Assembly: GCA_963799395.1 (NCBI GenBank)
Contig: CAWCWZ010000039.1
Coordinates: 1-64,000, forward strand
Length of the DNA: 64,000 bases
DNA from: Bog-752 sp963799395
GTDB taxonomy: Bacteria; Actinomycetota; Thermoleophilia; UBA2241
Reading direction: 5' to 3'
The position numbers and the translations under genes are program-made. The notes beneath the pieces were generated by a model. The model was not told the origin of the DNA, did not search any database, and saw nothing but the letters and a program-made list of their open reading frames with translations. Positions 31,770 to 40,395 of the stretch are shown here, in pieces (the first letter of the stretch is position 1; the number at the start of each line of letters is the position of its first letter).

Positions 31770-32123
31770 ATGAGTACCAAGACAACCGTCGAGGCCCGCG
31801 CCAAGAGGCGCCGCCGGATCCGCGCCAAGGTCACCGGCAGCGCCGCGCGCCCGCGGGTCTCCGTGTTTCGCTCCAACCGGGCCATCTACGCCCAGCTGAT
31901 CGACGACACGACCGGCACCACGCTCGCGGCGGCGCGCTCGAACGAAGTCGACGCCGGCGGGCTCGACAAGAGCGGCGTGGCCAAGAAGGTCGGCGTCCTG
32001 CTCGCCGAGCGGGCGCGCGCCCGGAACATCGACTCGGTCGTCTTCGACCGGTCCGGCTACCTGTACCATGGGCGCGTCAAGGCGCTCGCCGAGGGCGCCC
32101 GCGAGGGCGGGCTCGTTTTCTAG
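31770..32123 (+). CDS. rplR: 50S ribosomal protein L18
   Basis: A 117-residue 5S rRNA binder. The basic start (KTTVEARAKRRRRIRAKV), RPRVSVFRSNRAIYAQLIDD and the C-terminal VVFDRSGYLYHGRVKALAEGAREGGLVF are diagnostic. ATG 28 bases after rplF with a weak purine-rich upstream region. rpsE follows after 22 bases. Confidence 0.97.
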   Translation: MSTKTTVEARAKRRRRIRAKVTGSAARPRVSVFRSNRAIYAQLIDDTTGTTLAAARSNEVDAGGLDKSGVAKKVGVLLAERARARNIDSVVFDRSGYLYHGRVKALAEGAREGGLVF

Positions 32124-32145
32124 TAAAGAAAGTGAAGGAAGCTCT

Positions 32146-32718
32146 GTGGCCAGAACACCTGTTGATGGAGTAGAGCTCAAAGAACGCGTGGTCGACATCA
32201 ACCGTGTCGCGAAGGTCGTGAAGGGCGGTCGCCGCTTCTCGTTCACGGCGCTCGTGGTGGTCGGCGACGAGAACGGCAACGTGGGCGCGGGCTACGGCAA
32301 GGCGCGCGAGGTCCCGCTGGCCATCCAGAAGGCGATCCTCGACGCCAAGAAGAACATGTTCAGGGTGCCGCGCTACCGCACGACGATCCCTCACGAGGTG
32401 CTCGGTCGCTACGGCGCCGGCCGCGTGCTGCTCAAGCCGGCCTCCGAAGGCACGGGCGTCATCGCGGCGGCCGGGGTGCGCGCCGTCCTCGAGCTCGCCG
32501 GCGTGCGCGACATCCTCACCAAGTGCCTCGGCACGACGAACCCGATCAACATGGTGCGGGCCACGGTGACGGGCCTGAAGAGCCTGAAGACGCCGGCCGA
32601 CGTCGCCCGTCTGCGCGGCCTCACGACCGCTCAGGTGCTCGGTCTGCCGCCGCGCGGCGAGGCCGCGACGAACGACGGCGAGCCGGCCGAGGCGTCGCCG
32701 GCGGCAGGCGAGGCATGA
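32146..32718 (+). CDS. rpsE: 30S ribosomal protein S5
   Basis: A 190-residue protein of the mRNA entry tunnel, linked to accuracy and spectinomycin response. ELKERVVDINRVAKVVKGGRRFSFTALVVVGD, GYGKAREVPLAIQKAI and GAGRVLLKPASEGTGVIAAAGVRAVLELAGV are diagnostic. A tail of about 20 residues (GEAATNDGEPAEASPAAG) follows the core. GTG 32146 has AAGGAAG upstream. The stop overlaps the rpmD ATG (ATGA). Confidence 0.96.
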   Translation: MARTPVDGVELKERVVDINRVAKVVKGGRRFSFTALVVVGDENGNVGAGYGKAREVPLAIQKAILDAKKNMFRVPRYRTTIPHEVLGRYGAGRVLLKPASEGTGVIAAAGVRAVLELAGVRDILTKCLGTTNPINMVRATVTGLKSLKTPADVARLRGLTTAQVLGLPPRGEAATNDGEPAEASPAAGEA

Positions 32719-32912
32719 CCGTGGCCGAGCTCGAGATCACCCAGGTACGGAGCGGCATCGGCACGCCGCCCGACCATCGCGGCACGTTGCGGGCGCTCGG
32801 CATCAAGCGCATGCACCACACGGTGGTCCAGCAAGACAACCCCGTGATCCGGGGCATGATCCGCAAGGTGTCGTACCTCCTCGAGGTGCGGCCCGCCACG
32901 AAGAAACCGTGA
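32715..32912 (+). CDS. rpmD: 50S ribosomal protein L30
   Basis: A 65-residue protein of the large subunit. ELEITQVRSGIGTPPDHRGTLRALGIKRM and VIRGMIRKVSYLLEV match the short bacterial L30 with the Ile/Lys-rich first strand. The ATG overlaps the rpsE stop, so translation is coupled. Eight bases before rplO. Confidence 0.95.
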   Translation: MTVAELEITQVRSGIGTPPDHRGTLRALGIKRMHHTVVQQDNPVIRGMIRKVSYLLEVRPATKKP

Positions 32913-32919
32913 GTAGAGC

Positions 32920-33396
32920 ATGAGCGATCTCGGTCTGAACGATCTCAAGCCCAACCCCGGCTCGACCAAGAACACCAAGCGGCTCGGGCGCGGCAAGGGC
33001 AGCGGCCAGGGCAAGACGGCCGGCCGCGGCCACAAGGGCTTCAACGCCCGCTCCGGCGGCGGTGTGCGGCCCGGCTACGAGGGCGGCCAGATGCCGCTCT
33101 ACATGCGGCTCGGCAAGCTGCGCGGGCCGAACATGAAGAAGAGCATGCCGATCGGGCCGTTTCGCACGTACTGCGTGCCGGTCAACGTCGGCCGCCTCGC
33201 GAACGCCTTCGAGGCCGGGGCCGAGGTCACTCCCGAGGCGCTCGTCTCCAGGCGCATCGTCAAGAACACCCGGACGCCCATCAAGATCCTGGGCGGCGGC
33301 GAGGTCGCGGTGGCGCTGACCGTGCGCGCCCACGCGTTCTCCGCGAAGGCGGCCGACAAGATCCGGGCGGCCGGCGGCACCATCGAGCTGCTCTAG
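32920..33396 (+). CDS. rplO: 50S ribosomal protein L15
   Basis: A 158-residue late-assembly protein. The glycine- and basic-rich N-terminal extension GRGKGSGQGKTAGRGHKG, the segment GYEGGQMPLYMRLGKLRG and the C-terminal LGGGEVAVALTVRAHAFSAKA are diagnostic. It precedes secY by 29 bases, the invariant end of the spc operon. Confidence 0.97.
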   Translation: MSDLGLNDLKPNPGSTKNTKRLGRGKGSGQGKTAGRGHKGFNARSGGGVRPGYEGGQMPLYMRLGKLRGPNMKKSMPIGPFRTYCVPVNVGRLANAFEAGAEVTPEALVSRRIVKNTRTPIKILGGGEVAVALTVRAHAFSAKAADKIRAAGGTIELL

Positions 33397-33425
33397 TCGG
33401 GCAGTAGGCGAAGCGGGGCGCGGAC

Positions 33426-34692
33426 GTGAACAACAAGCTCTGGCAGTCGCTCGCCAACTCCTGGAAGATCCCGGAGCTGCGCAAGAAGCTCCTGTTCACG
33501 GCGGCGATGCTCGCGATCTACCGGTTCGGCGCCCATGTGCCGGTGCCGGGCGTCAACGTCCAGGCCCTCGAGTCGTTCTTCAACAGTGGCGCCGGCGGCG
33601 TTCTCGGTTTCCTCAACCTGTTCTCGGGCGGGGCGCTGAACAAGGTCGCCGTCTTTGCCCTGGGCATCATGCCCTACATCACGGCCTCGATCATCATGCA
33701 GCTTCTCACGGTGGTCATCCCCAAGCTCGAGGAGCTCCAGAAAGAGGGCGAGCAGGGCCAGAAGATCATCACCCAGTACAGCCGCTACCTCACGGTCGGC
33801 CTGGCCGCCGTGCAGTCGGTCGGCTACATCTTCCTGTTCAAGACCTACCACGCGCTGCCCAACCTCACGGTCACGAAGTTCGCGCTCATCCTCTTCACCC
33901 TCACGGCGGGCGCGACGCTGCGTCATGTGGATCGGCGAGCTCATCACGGCGCGGGGCATCGGCAACGGCATGTCGATCCTCATCTTCATCAGCATCATCT
34001 CGCGCGTCCCGGGTGGTCTCGCCAAGTTCTTCGAAGGCTCCATGACGCTGGTCTCGCAGGTCGCGTTCGTGATCATCGCCCTGGCCGTGATCGTCGCCGT
34101 CATCTGGATCACTACCGGCGAACGGCGCATCCCCGTGCAGTACGCCAAGCGCATCGTCGGGCGGCGCATGATGGGCGGCACCAGTACCTTCATCCCGCTC
34201 AAGGTCAACATGGCCGGCGTGATCCCGGTCATCTTCGCGGCGTCGGTCATGCTCATCCCGGTGACGATCGCGACCTACCTGCCCGGCGGGCAGAACAGCT
34301 GGTTCGCGCGTTCCTTCGGGCCCAATACCGTCGCCTACATCATCGGCGAGGCCCTGCTCATCATCCTGTTCACGTACTTCTACACGGCCGTCACCTTCAA
34401 CCCCATCGACCAGGCCGACAACCTCAAGAAGTACGGCGGCTTCGTGCCGGGCGTGCGGCCCGGGCGGCCGACGGCCGAGTTCCTCGACCGCATCCTCACC
34501 AGGCTCACGCTCCCCGGCGCGCTCTTCCTCGCTGCCGTGGCCGTGCTGCCGTGGGTGCTCTACCGCTTCTTCAACGTACCGTTCCAGTTCGGCGGCACGT
34601 CCATCCTGATCGTGGTCGGCGTCGCCCTCGACACCATGCGTCAGATGGAGGCGCAGCTGCTCATGCGCCACTACGAGGGCTTTCTCAAGTAG
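33426..34692 (+). CDS. secY: Preprotein translocase subunit SecY, one extra base near 33925
   Basis: The channel of the general secretion pathway, ten membrane helices. It starts NNKLWQSLANSWKIPELRKKL and runs through RFGAHVPVPGVN, FNLFSGGALNKVAVFALGIMPYITASIIMQL as expected of helices 1-2. At about 33925 (after LTAGATL) an extra base breaks the frame; the next frame resumes at MWIGELITARGIGNGMSILIF and continues through GERRIPVQYAKR, the cytoplasmic loop with PLKVNMAGVIPVIFA, to the C-terminus. The length of 1267 equals 422 codons plus one, giving 421 residues, normal for SecY. adk starts two bases after the stop. Confidence 0.95.
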
Positions 34693-34694
34693 CC

Positions 34695-35369
34695 GTGGCC
34701 GGGCGTCCTCTCGACATCGTCCTGCTGGGCGCCCCCGGTTCGGGCAAGGGCACGCAGGCCGAGCGCATCGCGCCGGCCTTCTTTTTGCCCCACGTCTCGA
34801 CCGGCGACATCCTGCGCGCCGCCGTCAGGGGCGGCACCGAGCTCGGCGTCGCCGCGAAGCGCTATATGGACGCGGGCGACCTCGTGCCCGACGAGGTCGT
34901 GATCGGCATCATCCGCGAGCGCCTGGCTCAAGGCGACACGACGGCTGGGTTCATGCTCGACGGTTTTCCCCGGACGCTCGAACAAGCCGCCGCTCTCGAC
35001 GACATGCTCGCCGGCGCCGGGCGGGCGCTGCGGCTCGTGCTGCTCGTCGACGTTCCCGAAGAAGAGCTCGTGCAGCGGCTCGCCGGGCGTCGCGCCTGCC
35101 GGACTTGCGGCCGCGGCTACAACGTGGTCTTCGACCCGCCGCGGGTCGAGGACGTGTGCGACGTCTGCGGCGGCGATCTCTTCCAGCGCGACGACGACAA
35201 CGAGGCCACCGTCCGCAACCGTCTCGCGGTCTACCGCCGGCAGACCGAGCCGCTGGTCGAGTACTACCGCGCCAAGGGCATCCTCTCGACGGTCCACGGC
35301 GGGGGACGCACTCCCGACCAGGTCTTCGCCGACGTCGAGACGCTGCTCAGCGGCGTCCGGCAGGCGTGA
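34695..35369 (+). CDS. adk: Adenylate kinase, zinc-type lid
   Basis: A 224-residue enzyme that interconverts ATP plus AMP with two ADP. The P-loop is GAPGSGKGTQAE (about 12-23), the AMP-binding part VSTGDILRA, and the lid contains CRTCG and CDVCGG (four cysteines, about residues 136-159), the structural zinc site found in Gram-positive enzymes. DGFPRTLEQAAAL and the lid arginines are present. GTG start two bases after secY; its end overlaps map. The secY-adk-map-infA order is the common Gram-positive and actinobacterial one. Confidence 0.97.
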   Translation: MAGRPLDIVLLGAPGSGKGTQAERIAPAFFLPHVSTGDILRAAVRGGTELGVAAKRYMDAGDLVPDEVVIGIIRERLAQGDTTAGFMLDGFPRTLEQAAALDDMLAGAGRALRLVLLVDVPEEELVQRLAGRRACRTCGRGYNVVFDPPRVEDVCDVCGGDLFQRDDDNEATVRNRLAVYRRQTEPLVEYYRAKGILSTVHGGGRTPDQVFADVETLLSGVRQA

Positions 35370-36154
35370 TCGTCCGCAAGTCAGAGGCTGAGGTCCGCCG
35401 CATCGCCGCGGCGGGCACGATCCTCGCCGACTGCCTCGACATGCTGGCCGCCGCGGTCGCCCCCGGCGTCAAGACGCTCGAGCTCGACGGCATGGCCGAG
35501 GAGTTCATCCGCGGCCGCGGCGGCACGCCGACCTTCCTCGGCTATCGCGGCTTTCCCGGCTCGATCTGCGCGTCGCCCAACGACATGGTCGTGCACGGCA
35601 TCCCGGGCTCCTACGTCGTCGCCGACGGCGACATCCTCTCACTCGACGTGGGTGTCACGTTCGACGGCTACGTGGCCGACTCGGCGTTGACCGTGCCGAT
35701 CGGCACGGTCAACGCCGACGCCCTGCGCCTGCTCGACGTGACCAGGCGCTCGCTCGAGGCGGGCATCCGCGCCTGCCGGGTCGGCGGCAGGCTCGGCGAC
35801 GTGTCGCACGCGGTGCAGGAGGTCGTCGAAGCGGCCGGCTTCAGCGTGGTGCGCTCGCTCGTCGGCCACGGGGTCGGCCGCGAGATGCACGAGGAGCCGC
35901 AGATCCCCAACTACGGGCCGGCCGACAAGGGTCCCCGACTCGACGAGGGCATGGTCTTCGCGATCGAACCCATGGTCAACGCGGGCGACCACGAGGTCTA
36001 CGTCGGCTCCGACCGGTGGAGCATCTTCAGCTCCGACGGCTCTCTGTCGGCGCACTTCGAACACACCGTGGCCCTGACGGCCTCAGGGCCACGGGTGCTC
36101 ACCAGAAGAACGAGCGAGGTGATGGGCGGCGCCGGCCGGGCGGTGACCGCCTGA
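35366..36154 (+). CDS. map: Methionine aminopeptidase type I
   Basis: A 262-residue metalloenzyme that removes the initiator methionine from nascent proteins. The five metal ligands of the family can be placed: the two Asp in LSLDVGVTFDGYVADSAL, the His in VGHGVGREMHEEP, and Glu in FAIEPMV and HFEHTVAL. Also seen: FPGSICASPNDMVVHGIP, with the substrate histidine. GTG start overlaps the adk stop (GTGA). About 78 bases separate it from infA, where a new, weakly supported promoter may lie. Confidence 0.96.
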   Translation: MIVRKSEAEVRRIAAAGTILADCLDMLAAAVAPGVKTLELDGMAEEFIRGRGGTPTFLGYRGFPGSICASPNDMVVHGIPGSYVVADGDILSLDVGVTFDGYVADSALTVPIGTVNADALRLLDVTRRSLEAGIRACRVGGRLGDVSHAVQEVVEAAGFSVVRSLVGHGVGREMHEEPQIPNYGPADKGPRLDEGMVFAIEPMVNAGDHEVYVGSDRWSIFSSDGSLSAHFEHTVALTASGPRVLTRRTSEVMGGAGRAVTA

Positions 36155-36232
36155 CGGGGCGCCGCCGGCAGCCTCGACTCGACAAAACCGCTGTGGTATC
36201 ATGAGCGGCCGCGTTTGCGAACGACGGGGAGT

Positions 36233-36454
36233 ATGGCAAACAAAGAAGAAGCGATCGAGATCGAGGGCGAGGTAGTAGAGGCCCTGCCGAACACGATGTT
36301 CAGGGTCCTCCTCGACAATAAGCACGAAGTGCTCGCCCACATCTCGGGGAAGATGCGGATGAACTACATCCGCATCCTCCCCGGCGATCGCGTCAAGGTC
36401 GAACTTTCGCCATACGACCTCAAGCGCGGAAGAATCACCTACAGGTTCAAGTAG
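36233..36454 (+). CDS. infA: Translation initiation factor IF-1
   Basis: A 73-residue OB-fold protein that occupies the 30S A site. ANKEEAIEIEGEVVEALPNTMFRVLLDN and ISGKMRMNYIRILPGDRVKVELSPYDLKRGRITYR are diagnostic. GGGGAG four bases before ATG 36233 fixes the start; a longer in-frame start at 36215 is not conserved. A possible -10 box TATCAT lies at 36197-36202 but no convincing -35 was found. Heads the infA-rpmJ-rpsM-rpsK-rpsD-rpoA-rplQ group. Confidence 0.97.
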   Translation: MANKEEAIEIEGEVVEALPNTMFRVLLDNKHEVLAHISGKMRMNYIRILPGDRVKVELSPYDLKRGRITYRFK

Positions 36455-36527
36455 GCACTCGAACCGGTGATCGAGGCAGGCATGCCCGCCGGCTCGGGGG
36501 CCTCTGCTGCGTTCAAGTGAGGAAGAC

Positions 36528-36641
36528 ATGAAGGTCAGAGCGTCAGTCAAGCCGATCTGCGAGAAGTGCAAGGTCATCCGGCGCCACGGCGTCGTCCAGG
36601 TGATCTGCAGCAACCCGCGCCATCGGCAGAGGCAGGGGTAG
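36528..36641 (+). CDS. rpmJ: 50S ribosomal protein L36, zinc type
   Basis: A 37-residue protein, the smallest of the ribosome: KVRASVKPICEKCKVIRRHG then VVQVICSNPRHRQRQG. The CxxC, C and H ligands of the zinc site are present (CEKC, C27 and H32). GAGGAAG lies just before the ATG. Four bases separate it from rpsM. Confidence 0.95.
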   Translation: MKVRASVKPICEKCKVIRRHGVVQVICSNPRHRQRQG

Positions 36642-36645
36642 CGGA

Positions 36646-37020
36646 ATGGCACGTATCGCGGGCGTCAACATCCCGCCGCAGAAGCGGGTCGAGATCGGTC
36701 TCACCTACATCTACGGCGTGGGCCGGTCCACCTCGAAGTCCATCCTCACCAAGCTCGCCATCAACCCCGACACCAAGGTCCGCGATCTCACCGAAGAAGA
36801 AGTCGTGCGCCTGCGCGAGGCGATCGACGGTTCGGTCACCGTCGAAGGCGACCTGCGCCGCGAGCGCTCGCAGAACATCAAGCGGCTCATGGACATCGGC
36901 TGCTACCGCGGCATCCGCCATCGGCGCGGCATGCCGGTGAACGGTCAGCGCACCAAGACCAACGCGCGCACCCGCAAGGGTCCCAAGAAGACCGTGGGCG
37001 CGCGGCGCAGCAAGAAGTAG
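36646..37020 (+). CDS. rpsM: 30S ribosomal protein S13
   Basis: A 124-residue 30S head protein contacting the P-site tRNA and the 50S subunit. ARIAGVNIPPQKRVEIGLTYIYGVGRSTSK, RRERSQNIKRLMDIGCYRGIRHRRGMPVNGQRTKTNART and GPKKTVGARRSKK are diagnostic. ATG four bases after rpmJ. rpsK follows after 40 bases. Confidence 0.97.
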   Translation: MARIAGVNIPPQKRVEIGLTYIYGVGRSTSKSILTKLAINPDTKVRDLTEEEVVRLREAIDGSVTVEGDLRRERSQNIKRLMDIGCYRGIRHRRGMPVNGQRTKTNARTRKGPKKTVGARRSKK

Positions 37021-37060
37021 TCGCCAAGTCGATCAGACGACCCGGAGGTCGAAGACAAAA

Positions 37061-37459
37061 GTGGCAAGACCGCAGAGAGCCAAAGGACGCCAGCGGCGCA
37101 AGGTTCGCAAGAACATCGCCATCGGCCAGGCGCACATCAAGACCTCGTTCAACAACACCCTGGTGACGCTCACCGACAAAGAGGGCAACGTCATCGCCTG
37201 GGAGAGCGCCGGCGCGGTCGGCTTCAAGGGTTCGCGCAAGAGCACTCCGTTCGCGGCGCAGGTCACCGCCGAGTCGGCCGCCCGCAAGGGCATGGAGCAC
37301 GGGCTCCAGAAGGTCGAGGTCTTCGTGCGCGGTCCGGGCTCCGGACGCGAGACCGCCATCCGTTCGCTCCAGGCCGCGGGTCTCGAGATCCTCGGCGTCA
37401 AAGACGTGACGCCCATACCGCACAACGGCTGCCGCCCGCGCAAGCGGCGCCGGGTCTAG
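37061..37459 (+). CDS. rpsK: 30S ribosomal protein S11
   Basis: A 132-residue protein of the platform that shapes the E-site mRNA path. NIAIGQAHIKTSFNNTLVTLTD, SAGAVGFKGSRKSTPFAAQ and the C-terminal KDVTPIPHNGCRPRKRRRV are diagnostic. GTG start. Between rpsM and rpsD as usual for the alpha operon. Confidence 0.97.
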   Translation: MARPQRAKGRQRRKVRKNIAIGQAHIKTSFNNTLVTLTDKEGNVIAWESAGAVGFKGSRKSTPFAAQVTAESAARKGMEHGLQKVEVFVRGPGSGRETAIRSLQAAGLEILGVKDVTPIPHNGCRPRKRRRV

Positions 37460-37472
37460 CGAGGTAGTCGTC

Positions 37473-38093
37473 GTGGCGAGAGATCTTTCACCCCAGTGCA
37501 AGCAGTGCCGCCGAGAGGGCATGAAGCTCCTTCTCAAGGGTGAGCGCTGCTTCACCGACAAATGTGCGGTCGAGCGACGCGCGTACCCGCCGGGCGAGCA
37601 CGGCCGCGGGCGCATCAAGCAGTCCGAGTATCTGCTGCAGCTGCGCGAAAAGCAGAAGGCGCGGCGCTTCTACCAGGTGCTCGAAAAGCAGTTCCACCAC
37701 TACTACGTGGTGGCGAGCGGCCAGCAGGGCATCACCGGCGAGAACCTCCTGCGGCTGCTCGAGATCCGCCTCGACAACGTGGTCTACCGCCTGGGCTTCG
37801 GCGCCTCGCGCCGTCAGGCGCGGCAGCTCGTCCGCCACGCCCACTTCCGCGTGAACGGCAAGAAGGTCGACATCCCGTCGTACCAGGTGCGGCCCAACGA
37901 CATCATCTCGGTCAAGGCCTCGAGCAAGGCCACCGAGACCATCCGGGCGGCGACCGACCTCACCGCGTCGGTGGCGCCCTGGCTCGAGGCCGACCACGAC
38001 AACCTGACGGGCAAGGTCCTGCGGTACCCCGAGCGTGGCGAGATCTCCGCGCCGGTGCAGGAGCAGCTCATCGTCGAGCTGTACTCGAAGTAG
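37473..38093 (+). CDS. rpsD: 30S ribosomal protein S4, zinc type
   Basis: A 206-residue primary 16S binder and, in many bacteria, repressor of the alpha operon. The N-terminal part carries a cysteine cluster (CKQCRREG, then CFTDKC), the zinc-binding form. AYPPGEHG, RLLEIRLDNVVYRLGFGASRRQARQLVRHAHFRVNG (the S4 RNA-binding domain) and the C-terminal QEQLIVELYSK are diagnostic. GTG start after GAGGTAG. rpoA follows 57 bases downstream. Confidence 0.97.
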   Translation: MARDLSPQCKQCRREGMKLLLKGERCFTDKCAVERRAYPPGEHGRGRIKQSEYLLQLREKQKARRFYQVLEKQFHHYYVVASGQQGITGENLLRLLEIRLDNVVYRLGFGASRRQARQLVRHAHFRVNGKKVDIPSYQVRPNDIISVKASSKATETIRAATDLTASVAPWLEADHDNLTGKVLRYPERGEISAPVQEQLIVELYSK

Positions 38094-38150
38094 TAGATCC
38101 AGCTCTCCCGGCTTCAAGACGCCGACAAGAGAACATCAACAGGAGGTCAG

Positions 38151-39096
38151 TTGCTTACCTTCCAGATGCCCAACATCACTCGTGAGCAGGTGGCGAACAA
38201 CCGCACGCGTTTCGAGGTAGAGCCGCTCGATCGGGGTTTTGGGCACACCTTCGGCAACGCGCTGCGGCGCGTCCTCCTGTCGTCGCTCGAAGGGGCGGCC
38301 GTGAGCTCGGTCAAGATCGAAGGGGTCTCGCACGAGTTCTCGACCCTGCCGGGCTTAAAAGAGGACGTCACCGACGTCATCCTCAACCTCAAGGGCATCA
38401 TCTGCCGTCTGCACGGCGAGCCCGACGAGGTCCAGGTCAGGCTGGTCAAAGACAAGCCGGGCAAGGTCGTCGCCGCCGACATCGACGTACCGGCCGAGCT
38501 CGAGATCCTGAACCCCGATCACTACATCGCCTCGCTCTCGGGTAGCGGCGCGATCGAGATGACCCTCACCATCAGGCGCGGCACCGGCTACGTGTCGGCC
38601 GACGGCAACAAGGGCCCCGAAACGGTCATCGGCGTCATGCCGATCGACTCCATCTTCAGCCCCATCAAGCGCGTCTCCTACATCGTCGAGAGCGCCCGCG
38701 TGGGGCAGCGCACCGACTACGACAAGCTCATCGTCGACGTCGTCACCAACGGCGCGATCACGCCCGAAGAGGCGCTGCGCCAGGCCGCCGAGATCCTCGT
38801 CGACCGGCTGCAGATCTTCACCGACCCCGACCGCCAGCATGCGCTCGACGAGTTTCCCATCGAAGGCGTCGGCGGAGACCGCCGGCGGCGGCATGGACGA
38901 CGTGCTGATCGAAGAGCTCGAGCTCGGCGTGCGTTCGTACAACTGTCTCAAGCGCGAGGGCATCCAGACGGTCGGCGACCTCGTCACCAAGACCGAAGCC
39001 GAGCTTCTGAACATCCCCAACTTCGGCAAGAAGAGCATCGACGAGGTCAACGACAAGCTCGCCGAGCGTGGCCTGTCGCTGCGGGGTGAGGACTGA
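38151..39096 (+). CDS. rpoA: RNA polymerase alpha subunit, one extra base near 38868
   Basis: The assembly scaffold of RNA polymerase. The N-terminal domain is visible as FEVEPLDRGFGHTFGNALRRVLLSSLEGAAV, EFSTLPGLKEDVTDVILNLK and VGQRTDYDKLIVDVVTNG. After FPIEG near 38868 the frame breaks; the C-terminal domain that binds DNA and activators continues in the next frame (MDDVLIEELELGVRSYNCLKREGIQTVGDL, NIPNFGKKSIDEV). One base removed gives 314 residues, standard; length 946 agrees. TTG start with AGGAGGT five bases upstream. TGA overlaps the rplQ ATG. Confidence 0.95.
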
Positions 39097-39446
39097 TGCG
39101 TCACCAGAATCAGGGCCGCAAGTTCAACATGCCGCCGAGCCAGCGCAAGGCGCTCCTCAGCGGCCTCGCCGTCGCCCTGCTCACGCACGAGAAGATCAAG
39201 TGCAGCCAGGCGCGCGCCAAAGAGGCCCAGTCGCTGGTCGAGCAGGCGATCACGCTGGGCAAGCGCGGCGACCTCGCCGCCCGCCGCCAGGCGATCGCCA
39301 AGCTGCGCAACAAAGAGATCGTCTACAAGCTCTTCAACGATGTCGCGCCGCGCTACGCCGACCGCAGCGGCGGCTACACCCGCATCGTCAAGCTGGGGCC
39401 GCGCCCGGGCGACGCATGCGAGATGGCGTACCTCGAGCTGGTCTAG
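39096..39446 (+). CDS. rplQ: 50S ribosomal protein L17
   Basis: A 116-residue protein near the exit tunnel. RHQNQGRKFNMPPSQRKALLSGLAVALLTHEKIKCSQARAKEA and YTRIVKLGPRPGDACEMAYLEL are diagnostic. ATG overlaps the rpoA stop (TGATG). It ends the alpha operon and is followed by a strong hairpin. Confidence 0.97.
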   Translation: MRHQNQGRKFNMPPSQRKALLSGLAVALLTHEKIKCSQARAKEAQSLVEQAITLGKRGDLAARRQAIAKLRNKEIVYKLFNDVAPRYADRSGGYTRIVKLGPRPGDACEMAYLELV

Positions 39447-39477
39447 CCCGTCGGGCGCTGCCACCGACGCTGGTATG

Positions 39478-39508
39478 GGGGCGGGGGCGCCGCAGGCGCC
39501 CCCGCCCC
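39478..39508 (+). terminator. 14-bp hairpin terminator after rplQ
   Basis: Arms 39478-39491 and 39495-39508 are perfectly paired with a 3-nt loop, followed only by TT. It closes the alpha operon before the ECF transporter genes. Confidence 0.7.
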
Positions 39509-39567
39509 TTCGCCGTTACCGGGGCCGCCCGGCCGCCGGTCCGCCTACGGGCGGAGGGGGTGCCGGC

Positions 39568-40395
39568 GTGCCGCTGATCGACATTCGCGGGCTGCGTTAC
39601 CGGTACGCGGGCGCCGACGCCGACGCCCTGAGCGCCGTCGACCTTGCCGTGAACGAGGGCGAGTTCGTGGCCGTGGTCGGCGCCAACGGCTCCGGCAAGT
39701 CGACGCTCGCCCGCCTGCTGGGCGGGCTCGCCCGCCCGGCGGGGGCCGCGCGCGCCGACGTGTGCGGTCACGACCTGTGTAGCGACGACGGACACTTTGC
39801 CGTGCGGCGCGACGTCGGGGTGCTGTTCCAGAACCCCGACAACCAGCTCGTCGGGGCCACCGTCGAAGAGGATCTGGCGTTCGGTCTCGAGAACGTCGCG
39901 CTGCCGTCGGCCGAGATCGCCCGGCGCGTCGACGAGGTGCTCGAGCAGTTCGACCTCGAGGGACTGCGCAGCCGCGAGCCCCACCTGTTGTCGGGCGGCC
40001 AGCGGCAGCGTACGGCGCTCGCCGGTGTGCTCGCGATCCCGCGCCGCGTGCTCGTGCTCGACGAGCCGACCGCGATGCTCGACCCGGCCGGCCGCGACGA
40101 GGTGCTGGCCGCCGTTCGCCGCGAAGCCGAGCGCGGCCTGACGGTCGTGCTCGTCACCCAGGAGATGGACGAGGTCCTGCTGGCCGACAGGGTCGTGGCG
40201 CTGGCCGCCGGCCGGGCGGTCTTCGCGGGACGACCCGCCGACCTCTTCGCAGAGCACGATCTCCTGCGCGAGCTTTCGCTGGGACTGCCGCCCGCCGCCG
40301 AGGTGGGCCTCGCACTCGTGGAGCGCGGCGCCCTGGCGAAGCTCACGTTCACACTCGACGAGCTCGTGGCGGCGCTCCGGGCAGGCACGTCGTGA
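39568..40395 (+). CDS. ecfA1: ECF transporter ATPase EcfA1 (CbiO-like)
   Basis: A 275-residue ABC ATPase of an energy-coupling factor transporter for vitamins or metal ions. Walker A GANGSGKST (about 38-46), Q-loop FQNPDNQLVGATVEED (the NPD/Q variant typical of EcfA1), signature LSGGQRQR, Walker B VLVLDEPTAMLDPAG and switch region VTQEMDEV, in which the usual H-loop histidine is replaced by Gln. GTG 39568 follows GGAGG. Overlaps ecfA2 by four bases and lies with ecfT, forming a complete shared energizing module. The substrate-binding S component is not in the window, so the transported compound is unknown. Confidence 0.92.
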   Translation: MPLIDIRGLRYRYAGADADALSAVDLAVNEGEFVAVVGANGSGKSTLARLLGGLARPAGAARADVCGHDLCSDDGHFAVRRDVGVLFQNPDNQLVGATVEEDLAFGLENVALPSAEIARRVDEVLEQFDLEGLRSREPHLLSGGQRQRTALAGVLAIPRRVLVLDEPTAMLDPAGRDEVLAAVRREAERGLTVVLVTQEMDEVLLADRVVALAAGRAVFAGRPADLFAEHDLLRELSLGLPPAAEVGLALVERGALAKLTFTLDELVAALRAGTS